Positions 15,782 through 22,790 of a stretch of 32,740 bases of DNA are shown here, in pieces; position 1 is the first letter of the stretch; every line of letters starts with the position of its first letter. The translations under genes were made by a program, and so were the position numbers. The stretch is taken from NCBI GenBank assembly GCA_023261505.1, contig JAHFOV010000020.1:1-32740 (forward strand). The letters run 5' to 3'. Below the pieces are notes generated by a model. It saw only the letters and a program-made list of their open reading frames with translations, did not search any database and was not told the origin of the DNA. This DNA comes from Planctomycetota bacterium (GTDB lineage: Bacteria > Planctomycetota > Brocadiia > Brocadiales > Bathyanammoxibiaceae).

Positions 15782-15804
15782 TTTTTTACACCTTTGGTTT
15801 TTAT

Positions 15805-15875
15805 GTAGCGTGCGACCTAGTGTCGCACGCCTTTTATCCGTTGTTTGGAACGTGCGAGGCAAGCTCGCACGCTAC
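15805..15875. repeat. 71-base composite palindrome with GTAGCGTGCGA / TCGCACGCTAC ends
   Basis: The outer arms at 15805-15815 and 15865-15875 are perfect inverted copies. Inside are two hairpins: GCGTGCGAC-CTAGT-GTCGCACGC (15808-15830) and CGTGCGAG-GCAAG-CTCGCACG (15851-15871). It lies between metV and the flavoprotein gene, in the metV leader, and is a longer-armed relative of the truB insert at 12401-12496. Confidence 0.85.
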
Positions 15876-15881
15876 ACCTAA

Positions 15882-17933
15882 TCAAACAATTTGAAATACT
15901 GGGCCGAGTTTTTTAATCTCCTCCACAAAATTGCTGAGCGACTTGAAAAATTCTTCCTCAGGAGTTGGAGAGAGCCACTGGAGTCTCTGCCTCTCAAGTC
16001 CTAGCGTCTCCAGGAACAAAGCAGTATAGTCAAATCTTCTCTTAGCCCAGGTGTGGCCCGCATCAAAGTGGCAGTCCCCGGACTGGGAGCCTATAATTAC
16101 AACTGCATCTGCAAGCATCTCAAATGCCTTGAGGAGGGTGCGAGGTTCTAACTTGCTTATGCAGGAAACCTCTACAACCTTTATGCCGTTTTCTCTTAGT
16201 TTTTGAGATACGGTCTGAGAGTGAGAGTCATACTGGCATAAGAATGCTACTATAGTAGGGGCGTATTGCAATATGCCCCTACCAGGAATTTGGCCCATAA
16301 CTGATTCTAGTGTCTTCTCCCCCATATCCTCGTATCTGTCTTTTAGGGAGATGGCATTTGCAGGGCATTCCACCACGCAGACCCCACACGACTGGCAGTC
16401 TGGGCCTATCTCGGCAGTCCTCCCTCCAAGGGGTATCTGCGGGATGTCATAGGGGCAGACTCTTACACAGGTAAGGCAGGCGGCGCAAAGCTCTGGGTCA
16501 ACCACTGCCCCGGCAGCGCAGTTGAGGCATCGTCTTGCCTCTTTAACGGCCTGTTCTTCTGGAAAGCCTAGTTCCACTTCATTGAAATCCTTTATCCTGG
16601 ACTCAACAGGGAGCATGGGCATCCTTTGTCTCGCCTCTCTCTTTATAAGCTGGACCCTGGGAGGTGATAATTCTTTTATTGGTTCAGTTCTGACAGGTAT
16701 CTGAAATCTTTCTCCTCTAAGGTAATTGTGAATAGAAAGAGCGGTCTGGTTACCGTGGGCTATGGCCTGTACTAAAGTACCTCCTAATGTAACAGCGTCT
16801 CCTCCCGCAAAGACCCAGGGTATGGTGGTTGACATAGTATGATTATCTATTTTTATAGTCCCTTTTTCGCTTATTTCCACGCCGTTTTTGGAAAGGAGGT
16901 CTACCTCGGGGGATTGGCCTATTGCAACAATGACGGTGTCCACCTGGAGGGTGAATCCCGAGCCTGGAAGGGGAATGGGCCTTCTCCTACCACTATTATC
17001 AGGCTCTCCCAGGGTCATTTTTATGCACCTTAGACCAGTTACCCTGTTCTTTCCGAAAATCTTAGCGGGGGTGGTCAGCAGGACAAATTTTATACCTTCC
17101 TCTTCCGCCTCCTTCCTCCCCACTGTTTCGCAAGGCATCTCTTCCATGCTCCTGCGGTATATAAGGCTAACGTCTCTCGCGCCCATACGTAGTGCCGCTC
17201 GGGCAGCGTCTAATGCAGTATCTCCCCCACCAATGACTGCCACTCTATTATCTACTTTTACGCCTCCACCGAGGGTTATCTGGCGTAAAAATTCAATGCC
17301 AGAAATCACCCCAGGTAGCTCTTCCCCTGGGATGTCCAGCTTCAAGGGTTTATGAGAACCTACAGCGAGGAACACCGCCTTGAAGCCTTCTCTCTGCAAG
17401 TCAGAAAGAGTGATGTCTCTACCCACTTTTATTCCAGTCCTGAGCTGCGCACCAAGAGAGAGGATGTTGTTAATGTCCTTATCCAGGGATTCCCTGGGTA
17501 AACGATAGCGGGGGACACCAACACGTAGCATGCCCCCTGGTTCTTGAAGTTCTTCAAATATTACACACTTATAGCCGAGGAGAATAAGGCTATTGGCTGC
17601 TGAGAGCCCTGCTGGCCCGGCTCCCACAATGGCCACCGTTTCAGGATATTCTTTCGGAGGCTTGGGCAAGTTAGGAGTGAAATCCTTATCAGCCAGGAAG
17701 CGCTTTAGCCAGCAAATGGCAACAGGCTCATCCACTGACGTCCTTCTACATGCCTCCTCGCAACGTCGTGTACAGATGCGTCCACAGGAGGCAGGGAAGG
17801 GGTTTTTTGACCTTACTATCTGAAAGGCCTGTTCAAAATTCCTTCGGGCTAGAAGTTGCACATAATCTCTAGCGTCTTGATTAATAGGGCAGGCTACTAT
17901 ACAAGGCGCCTCCCCTTTTATTTTTATGTTCAA
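15882..17933 (-). CDS. GltD-like FAD/NAD(P) oxidoreductase - ferredoxin - MvhD fusion
   Basis: About 683 residues. The N-terminal Cys-rich domain (C-I-V-A-C-P..., C-G-R-I-C-T-R-R-C-E-E-A-C) matches the Fe-S domain of glutamate synthase beta subunit. Two Rossmann motifs follow, V-G-A-G-P-A-G-L (FAD) and V-I-G-G-G-D-T-A-L (NAD(P)H). Next is a 2[4Fe-4S] ferredoxin domain (C-A-A-C-L-T-C-V-R-V-C-P and C-Q-S-C-G-V-C-V-V-E-C-P). The last ~140 residues are an MvhD/FlpD [2Fe-2S] domain: V-S-C-I-S-K-L-E-P and G-D-C-H-F are kept, but its usual double-Cys opening has become L-C-Q-Y. It probably passes NAD(P)H electrons to MetV/MetF. The TTG at 17933 fits the AAAGGAG Shine-Dalgarno better than the GTG at 17939. 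The linker before MvhD contains an in-frame palindrome. Confidence 0.85.
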   Translation of the reverse strand: MNIKIKGEAPCIVACPINQDARDYVQLLARRNFEQAFQIVRSKNPFPASCGRICTRRCEEACRRTSVDEPVAICWLKRFLADKDFTPNLPKPPKEYPETVAIVGAGPAGLSAANSLILLGYKCVIFEELQEPGGMLRVGVPRYRLPRESLDKDINNILSLGAQLRTGIKVGRDITLSDLQREGFKAVFLAVGSHKPLKLDIPGEELPGVISGIEFLRQITLGGGVKVDNRVAVIGGGDTALDAARAALRMGARDVSLIYRRSMEEMPCETVGRKEAEEEGIKFVLLTTPAKIFGKNRVTGLRCIKMTLGEPDNSGRRRPIPLPGSGFTLQVDTVIVAIGQSPEVDLLSKNGVEISEKGTIKIDNHTMSTTIPWVFAGGDAVTLGGTLVQAIAHGNQTALSIHNYLRGERFQIPVRTEPIKELSPPRVQLIKREARQRMPMLPVESRIKDFNEVELGFPEEQAVKEARRCLNCAAGAVVDPELCAACLTCVRVCPYDIPQIPLGGRTAEIGPDCQSCGVCVVECPANAISLKDRYEDMGEKTLESVMGQIPGRGILQYAPTIVAFLCQYDSHSQTVSQKLRENGIKVVEVSCISKLEPRTLLKAFEMLADAVVIIGSQSGDCHFDAGHTWAKRRFDYTALFLETLGLERQRLQWLSPTPEEEFFKSLSNFVEEIKKLGPVFQIV
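16255..16282. repeat. Palindrome inside the interdomain linker of the GltD-MvhD fusion
   Basis: GTAGGGGC (16255-16262) and GCCCCTAC (16275-16282) flank TATT-GC-AATA, giving an almost perfect 28-base palindrome. On the coding strand it reads G-I-L-Q-Y-A-P and sits exactly between the ferredoxin part and the MvhD domain. Its ends equal those of the truB element at 12704-12740. Confidence 0.78.
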
Positions 17934-17950
17934 TCTCACTCCTTTAAGAG

Positions 17951-18061
17951 GTGGGAAAACCTATCAAAATAATAATAGATTTATTGAGATTTTTCCAGAG
18001 GAAATTTTGATAGTGATGGCGTAGTAGGCAACAAAAAATGAAAAAAAGGCAGTTTTCCCAC
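17951..18061 (-). other. Nested inverted-repeat element in the leader of the GltD-MvhD gene (candidate structured RNA)
   Basis: Outer arms GTGGGAAAAC (17951-17960) and GTTTTCCCAC (18052-18061) are perfect 10-bp inverted copies. Directly inside are CTATCAAAAT (17961-17970) and ATTTTGATAG (18004-18013), again 10 bp and perfect. The innermost loop has a small TTCC-AGA-GGAA hairpin (17992-18002). On the minus strand this reads 5' arm, a 38-base bulge rich in T, second stem, hairpin, then the closing arms abutting CTCTTAAAGGAG, the Shine-Dalgarno of the flavoprotein gene. It could be a cis-regulatory RNA or a small mobile repeat. It matches no riboswitch I know. Confidence 0.55.
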
Positions 18062-18073
18062 AGAGGAGGGGGA

Positions 18074-18322
18074 CTAAGAAATACCAGTTAGGCTAATGTA
18101 ATAAGCAAATGCGCAAAGTACAAATATACCACCAACTGCAAAGAGTAGCAGTGACCAGCGAAGATAAGGTATGAGAAATCTAAGAGCGCCAGTTATCTGG
18201 GCATTACTGAGTTCCACACCAGGTGGTATCTGCAGCTTTAAGACGGGATAGGCACCCACAAAACCAGCTATTAATACTAAGAGACCTCCTAAAAGACCTA
18301 AGAGTTGTACCACGATTACCAT
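18074..18322 (-). CDS. Small two-helix membrane protein
   Basis: 82 residues with a textbook GGAAGGAGGAGAG Shine-Dalgarno before the ATG. Helix 1 is about residues 3-26 (L-L-G-L-L-G-G-L-L-V-L-I-A-G-F-V-G-A-Y). A short polar loop follows, with P-P-G-V-E-L-S-N-A-Q-I-T. Helix 2 is about residues 55-77 (W-S-L-L-L-F-A-V-G-G-I-F-V-L). No family recognised. It lies upstream of, and on the same strand as, the flavoprotein/metV/metF genes, separated from them by the nested inverted repeat. Confidence 0.7.
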   Translation of the reverse strand: MVIVVQLLGLLGGLLVLIAGFVGAYPVLKLQIPPGVELSNAQITGALRFLIPYLRWSLLLFAVGGIFVLCAFAYYISLTGIS

Positions 18323-18383
18323 TTCTCTCCTCCTTCCGGAGAAAAAGGTTTAAGAAAATAATTGTTAAACGTTATAAGAAAAG

Positions 18384-18406
18384 GAGAAGTCTGTCCAAGA
18401 CTTCTC
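18384..18406. promoter_or_regulatory. 9-bp stem-loop upstream of the small membrane gene
   Basis: GAGAAGTCT-GTCCA-AGACTTCTC, without a T-run on either side. It would be in the leader of the minus-strand small membrane gene; an attenuator or repeat remnant are both possible. Confidence 0.45.
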
Positions 18407-18789
18407 TCCCTCGGTAGAGGTCGGGTGTACGCGGTATTGCTTATCTCCTCCCAAAAAGTTAAGAAACTATATTAAAGATATAAGATTTTGTCAATAAAAA
18501 AGCGGTTCTTAATGAAAAATTTCAAGCTCAAAATTGTATCGACTGCGATTTTTCGCCTATAAATGTGGTTTGTGGACACACGCTTTGAGATTCTTCGCAT
18601 TCTCCGCTTTAGGCATGCCTGTATAGAAAACAAAATTTATAAATTCTTTCCCATGCAATATATACTCCACGCTACCCTTCAACTAAGTTTTCGGCAAAGT
18701 AAGTAAGGGATAGCTCACAAAACTGACTTTCTTGCGTTAAAGAAGGGCTTAAAGAGCATACCCAGGTTTAGTGAAAGTACAATATTTGC

Positions 18790-18818
18790 TTGACATAAGG
18801 ACTTAATTTTCTTAGCAT
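18790..18818 (+). promoter_or_regulatory. Candidate sigma-70 promoter for the sensor kinase/regulator genes
   Basis: A perfect TTGACA (18790-18795) and TAGCAT (18813-18818) with a 17-base spacer, 127 bases before the ATG of the kinase gene. Confidence 0.5.
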
Positions 18819-18846
18819 TAAGTATTGTATATTTATGTACACATGC

Positions 18847-18870
18847 CCGTCTGCTATGCCTGGCAGGCGG
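18847..18870. repeat. GC-rich palindrome upstream of the kinase gene
   Basis: CCGTCTGC (18847-18854) pairs with GCAGGCGG (18863-18870), with one G-T pair and an 8-base loop. It lies downstream of the candidate promoter, so it would be in the kinase mRNA leader. Confidence 0.5.
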
Positions 18871-18944
18871 CCGTTTGGTTCCAACAAACGAAAGATTTAG
18901 GAAGCGGGCCAGATTAAGCATTTTCCTCCAAAGAGGAGTTGTTA

Positions 18945-20708
18945 ATGAATCAATCTAAAGACCTTTTCCAGGAAGAACTTATTGAGCGCCTTTACTGGTT
19001 TATCCGATTAAGGTGGTTTGCAGTGGCCGGGGTGCTGGGGGTGGTATGGGTAGCTTATAGCTGGAAGCTGGTGTACTCTACCGCACCATTTATTATCATC
19101 TCTTTGATTCTCCTAGCCTTGAATTTCCTTTTTTCTATACATGCCAACCGTGCCAAGGAACATCCCAGGTGGACGGCTATCAATGCTCGGGTGCAAATAA
19201 CTTCTGATTTATTATGTTTGCTCTTACTCCTTCACTATGCCGGAGGGGCAGAGAACCCTTTCCTCTTCTATTTTATTTTCCACACCATACTGGCAGGCAT
19301 ATTGTTGGAACGTAGGGAAAGTTATTTTTTTGCCTTTACAACCATTTTTCTTTTTGGGACGCTGGTATTTATGGAGTATACCAGCCTTTTACCACATTAT
19401 CCCCTTCTGGCATATAAGAATCCATTTGTGAGTTTATTAGGGCCTGAGTGGTGGAAACAACCTGTTTACCTAACGGGAATACTATTTGTTTTCGCTACGA
19501 CAGTGCTTTTCTCCACCTATTTTACAGTCTCTATCGCTACGAGGCTTAGGGAACGTAGCCGCAGACTAAAGACCTTGCAGGAAGAACTCCTTAGGATGGA
19601 AAAAGATAAATGGAAGGCAGTAATTGAGTGCATGAATGAAGGGGTTGTTTTTGTGGACAATGAGGGAAAGATAGCCTTTTATAATGCCTCTGCTGCGGCC
19701 CTAAAAGAGGCTGCCTTTAATGAGTGTTATCCTGCTTCTATGAACGAACATAAGACCCCTTTAGAGCAAATGGAGATTTTAAAGAATGATAATCCCGACA
19801 ACTCTCACAGGATACTTAATGTAGGGGGGAGACTGTACGAAAATGCATGTTCAACCATAAAAGATTCTGAAGGCAAGCCTTTTGGTGTGGTGTTAGTAAG
19901 CCGTGACATAACGGAACGAAAAGAGATGGAAAAAAAGCTCATGCACCAAGAAAAGATGACTGTTATTGGTAAGCTGGCCGCAGGGGTGGCGCATGAATTG
20001 AATAACCCACTTGGGGTTATTTCTATGTTTACTCAGATGGCCCTCAAGAAGATTTCTAACGATAACCCCTTGCAAGAATACCTGGATATTATAAAGAGAA
20101 ATACTGACACTTGTAAAAAGGTTATACAAAGCCTCCTTTCTTATGCCAGGATGGTACCTGTTCACCCAAGGAATATAAATCTTAACGAGTGCTTAATGGA
20201 TGTCCTATTCATGTGTCGACCTTTACTAGAAAAGCACGGGATAAAATTGGAAACTGAGCTTTCTAAGGAGCCTATTGATTTCAAAGGAGATCCCGACCTT
20301 CTTAGACAAGTATTTATGAATATAGTAGTTAACGCAATACAGGCACAAGAGAAGGGGGGCAAGTTAAGGGTAGTTTCCGATAACCTCCAGGACGATGGTA
20401 TACTTGAGGCTGTAAGGATTGTCTTTGAGGATAATGGTCCTGGTATAGCTCCTGAGCATATGGCCAAGCTCTTTGAGCCTTTCTTTACCACGAAGCCAGA
20501 GGGCGTGGGAACTGGGTTAGGACTTTCTACTTGCAAGAACATTGTGGAAGGTCATGGCGGTTTCATTCAGGTAGAAAGCGAAGTGGGTAAAGGCAGCCGT
20601 TTTGCGGTGGTTTTGCCAATAAGAGGAGAATTGGGTTGGAAAGGAGCTTCTTCGGTAAAAGCTAAAAATTTAGATATGGAGTTAGAAATAAAAGATGAAC
20701 AAGGCTAA
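18945..20708 (+). CDS. Membrane sensor histidine kinase with RegB-like quinone-site motif
   Basis: About 587 residues from the ATG at 18945, which follows AAAGAGGAG; a TTG at 18939 overlaps that ribosome-binding site. Residues ~1-200 hold about six membrane helices. Like RegB/PrrB it begins with an R-L-R-W-F-A-V-A-G helix and has G-G-A-E-N-P-F (19242-19262), matching the RegB quinone-binding consensus GGxxNPF. A PAS domain follows (~225-325), ending D-I-T-E-R-K. Then the phosphoacceptor helix A-A-G-V-A-H-E-L-N-N-P-L (His ~350) and an HATPase domain with N-I-V-V-N-A-I-Q-A, D-N-G-P-G-I and G-T-G-L-G-L-S. The core is NtrB-like rather than RegB-like. It overlaps the response-regulator gene by 14 bases and probably senses the quinone-pool redox state (inference). 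Confidence 0.88.
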   Translation: MNQSKDLFQEELIERLYWFIRLRWFAVAGVLGVVWVAYSWKLVYSTAPFIIISLILLALNFLFSIHANRAKEHPRWTAINARVQITSDLLCLLLLLHYAGGAENPFLFYFIFHTILAGILLERRESYFFAFTTIFLFGTLVFMEYTSLLPHYPLLAYKNPFVSLLGPEWWKQPVYLTGILFVFATTVLFSTYFTVSIATRLRERSRRLKTLQEELLRMEKDKWKAVIECMNEGVVFVDNEGKIAFYNASAAALKEAAFNECYPASMNEHKTPLEQMEILKNDNPDNSHRILNVGGRLYENACSTIKDSEGKPFGVVLVSRDITERKEMEKKLMHQEKMTVIGKLAAGVAHELNNPLGVISMFTQMALKKISNDNPLQEYLDIIKRNTDTCKKVIQSLLSYARMVPVHPRNINLNECLMDVLFMCRPLLEKHGIKLETELSKEPIDFKGDPDLLRQVFMNIVVNAIQAQEKGGKLRVVSDNLQDDGILEAVRIVFEDNGPGIAPEHMAKLFEPFFTTKPEGVGTGLGLSTCKNIVEGHGGFIQVESEVGKGSRFAVVLPIRGELGWKGASSVKAKNLDMELEIKDEQG

Positions 20709-22107
20709 TATTTTGATAGTAGACGACGAGCCAGACATGGTTAAAGGTCTTGCTCTGGTACTGAAGGAGTTAGGGGAGATAAGAACTTCCTCTACGGCGG
20801 AGGAGGCTATAGAGTACGTACACAGATACCCGGTTGATGTCCTGGTCACGGATATACGCATGCCAGGGATTGGTGGAATCTCCCTCCTTGAAAAAGTTAG
20901 GGATCTTCGGCCAAGGATAGAAGTAATAATCCTTACAGCGTACGGTTCTATTGAATCTGCCATAGAGGCCATGAAGAAGGGGGCTTATCATTACGTTACA
21001 AAGCCTTTTAATAATGATGAACTTCTTTTAATGGTTCAGAGGGCCCTTCAGGATAAGCGTTTTCATGAGGAACTAGAGTATCTCAGAAAGAAGGTAAATA
21101 GAACCGGTGTTTTTGAAAACATAATCGGGCGAGACTGGAAGATGCAAGATATCTTTGAGACTATAAAGAAGGTGGCTCCCTCTAAAGTACCAATCCTTAT
21201 ACAGGGTGAGAGTGGTACTGGTAAGGAGCTTATCGCCAGAGCAATACATCAGCTCAGCCCCAGGGCCAAGAACCGTTTCCTCGGAATTAATGCTGCCGCC
21301 CTGCCAGAAAATCTCCTTGAAGCAGAACTGTTTGGATACAAGAAAGGGGCCTTTACTGGGGCAGATTACGATAAAAAAGGTCTTTTGATTCAGGCTAATC
21401 AGGGAACCCTCTTTCTGGATGAGATAGGCAGCATGTCTCTGGCCTTTCAGAGCAAGCTATTAAGGGTCATCCAGGAGATGGAGGTCATTCCTGTGGGTGC
21501 GACAGAGCCAGTAAAGATAGACGTCCGTTTTATCTCTGCTACCAATAGTGACATGGAGAAGGCCGTCAAAGAAGGCACTTTTAGGGAAGACCTCTATTAC
21601 AGGCTCAATGTGGTGAGGATTAATGTCCCTCCACTAAGAGAGAGGAAAGAAGATATACCAACGCTTGCTACCCATTTCCTGGATAAATGGAAAGAAGGGG
21701 AGGATAGAAGGAACTTAACCCCAGGTACCCTACGGAGACTAATGGAGTACGACTGGCCTGGTAATGTAAGAGAGCTAGAGAACGTTATTCAGCGGGCTAT
21801 GCTTGTCGCAGAAAATAAAGATATACAGCCTTCCGACATCCTACTAAGGCAAGAGCAATTACCATGGCTGGTAGATGCAGAGGGTTGTAGCAGTGTAAGT
21901 TATGATAAGGCCAAAGAAGAGGTCTTCCGCCGATTTCAACGAGAATACTTTACAAACCTTCTCAAGAAGTGTCATGGTAATATCTCCCTGGCTGCAGAAA
22001 AGAGTGGTATAACTAGGACCGCCTTACACCGCATAATAAAGAAACTGGCCCTATCAGAAGAAATCCTAAACATGAAGGACTCCACACCTCAGGTTGCTGC
22101 TAAATAG
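20695..22107 (+). CDS. NtrC-family sigma-54-dependent response regulator
   Basis: 470 residues. The receiver domain has the acidic pair D-D-E-P (10-13), phospho-Asp 53 in V-T-D-I-R-M-P-G and K-P at 103-104. The AAA+ domain has Walker A G-E-S-G-T-G-K-E (171-178), the sigma-54 contact loop G-A-F-T-G-A (218-223) and Walker B T-L-F-L-D-E-I-G. A Fis-type helix-turn-helix is at the C-terminus (A-A-E-K-S-G-I-T-R-T-A-L-H-R). It overlaps the kinase gene and is its obvious partner. The intact G-A-F-T-G-A means it should activate sigma-54 promoters. No convincing -24/-12 element is visible in the gaps before the downstream genes. Confidence 0.93.
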   Translation: MNKANILIVDDEPDMVKGLALVLKELGEIRTSSTAEEAIEYVHRYPVDVLVTDIRMPGIGGISLLEKVRDLRPRIEVIILTAYGSIESAIEAMKKGAYHYVTKPFNNDELLLMVQRALQDKRFHEELEYLRKKVNRTGVFENIIGRDWKMQDIFETIKKVAPSKVPILIQGESGTGKELIARAIHQLSPRAKNRFLGINAAALPENLLEAELFGYKKGAFTGADYDKKGLLIQANQGTLFLDEIGSMSLAFQSKLLRVIQEMEVIPVGATEPVKIDVRFISATNSDMEKAVKEGTFREDLYYRLNVVRINVPPLRERKEDIPTLATHFLDKWKEGEDRRNLTPGTLRRLMEYDWPGNVRELENVIQRAMLVAENKDIQPSDILLRQEQLPWLVDAEGCSSVSYDKAKEEVFRRFQREYFTNLLKKCHGNISLAAEKSGITRTALHRIIKKLALSEEILNMKDSTPQVAAK

Positions 22108-22133
22108 GGTTGCACACTATAGTATTCATAGAT

Positions 22134-22217
22134 GTGTACAAAAGTGTACTCTTTTATGTTCCTTGCCTATCAATAGTTACGTTTGATAATTCCAGCCTTG
22201 TTAATAAAGTGTAACAA
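22134..22217. promoter_or_regulatory. Cluster of short repeats upstream of the NXR gene set (candidate operator region)
   Basis: Within the 200-base gap (22108-22310) lie a direct repeat GTGTAC-AAAA-GTGTAC (22134-22149), an inverted repeat TATCAA-N9-TTGATA (22168-22188) and TTGTTA-N8-TAACAA (22198-22217). This density of dyads is not seen in the other gaps and would suit activator or redox-regulator binding. No known consensus is matched exactly. Confidence 0.4.
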
Positions 22218-22355
22218 TTCTGCTTTATTCCCCAGTTTTTTTAGGTTTAAAAGGTTTCTTAACTTTTGTATTCTTAACATTATAGGATAAGGTCTGAAGT
22301 TGAGTTAATAATGGTATGCAAATTGCTGATACTAGAGCAAGGAGTGGGGAAAGCA

Positions 22356-22775
22356 ATGCCTTTGGAGTACAAGTTTATGGGGGAAAAGATATTAGTGTTA
22401 GATAGTGATAGGAATCGTCACAAAATGGCAGAATCCCTTCTTGATGAAGCAGGTTATGAGGCAGTAGCTGTGGAGGATGAAGTTTCTTTGCTTCAGGCCC
22501 TCAAAGAAGAAGGGGGGTTTGCTGCCGTACTTGTGAGAGAAAGTGCATATGGTGGTTTGAGGGGTATGGATGTACTACAGGACATAAAAACCATCTTTCC
22601 AGAAATGCCTGTAGTGATAAGTGCCAGATCCTTGACGCCTCAGGCTATTCAACATTTTACTGGAATAGGGGCCTTCTTCTGCATGGAAAAAGAGGCAGAA
22701 GGTGACCTCCTTGTAAAGGTATTAAGCAAGGCTATTAACGAAAATAAGTCATCTTCAGAGAAAAAGAGTGCTTAG
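22356..22775 (+). CDS. Degenerate (pseudo-)receiver domain protein
   Basis: About 139 residues from the ATG at 22356 (AAGGAG upstream); ATGs at 22311 and 22377 are also in frame. The CheY fold is recognisable from I-L-V-L-D-S-D-R (acidic pocket partly kept), A-G-Y-E-A-V-A-V, G-M-D-V-L-Q-D-I-K, F-P-E-M-P-V-V-I-S-A-R and the C-terminal helix. The strand that should carry the phospho-Asp reads A-A-V-L-V-R-E-S, with no Asp at the acceptor site, and the usual K-P is M-E-K-E. It therefore probably cannot be phosphorylated in the normal way. It ends 15 bases before the cytochrome gene and is likely in the NXR operon. A role in regulation or localisation is possible. Confidence 0.75.
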   Translation: MPLEYKFMGEKILVLDSDRNRHKMAESLLDEAGYEAVAVEDEVSLLQALKEEGGFAAVLVRESAYGGLRGMDVLQDIKTIFPEMPVVISARSLTPQAIQHFTGIGAFFCMEKEAEGDLLVKVLSKAINENKSSSEKKSA

Positions 22776-22790
22776 TAAGGGGAGGGAGTT

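Larger units (their letters stand above)
18323..18944. other. Divergent intergenic region of about 620 bases with no gene
   Basis: AT-rich spacer between the small membrane protein (minus) and the sensor kinase (plus). It contains a 9-bp hairpin near 18384, a candidate sigma-70 promoter at 18790-18818 and a GC-rich palindrome at 18847-18870. A 68-codon minus-strand frame (18715-18921) has no ribosome-binding site or domain and I take it as chance. Between about 18410 and 18780 I see nothing I can name. Confidence 0.6.

Noticed and set aside
15782-15862. Upstream extension of metV
   Set aside because: It is translated from the palindromic repeat at 15805-15875 and has no family similarity; the ATG at 15781 has a Shine-Dalgarno.
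18906-18919. GG-N10-GC match upstream of the sensor kinase (possible sigma-54 promoter)
   Set aside because: The flanking bases do not fit TGGCAC/TTGCA, and the predicted start would fall on the Shine-Dalgarno of the kinase gene.
18715-18921. 68-codon minus-strand frame in the intergenic region
   Set aside because: No ribosome-binding site, no recognisable composition or domain, and it covers a palindromic repeat and a likely promoter on the other strand.
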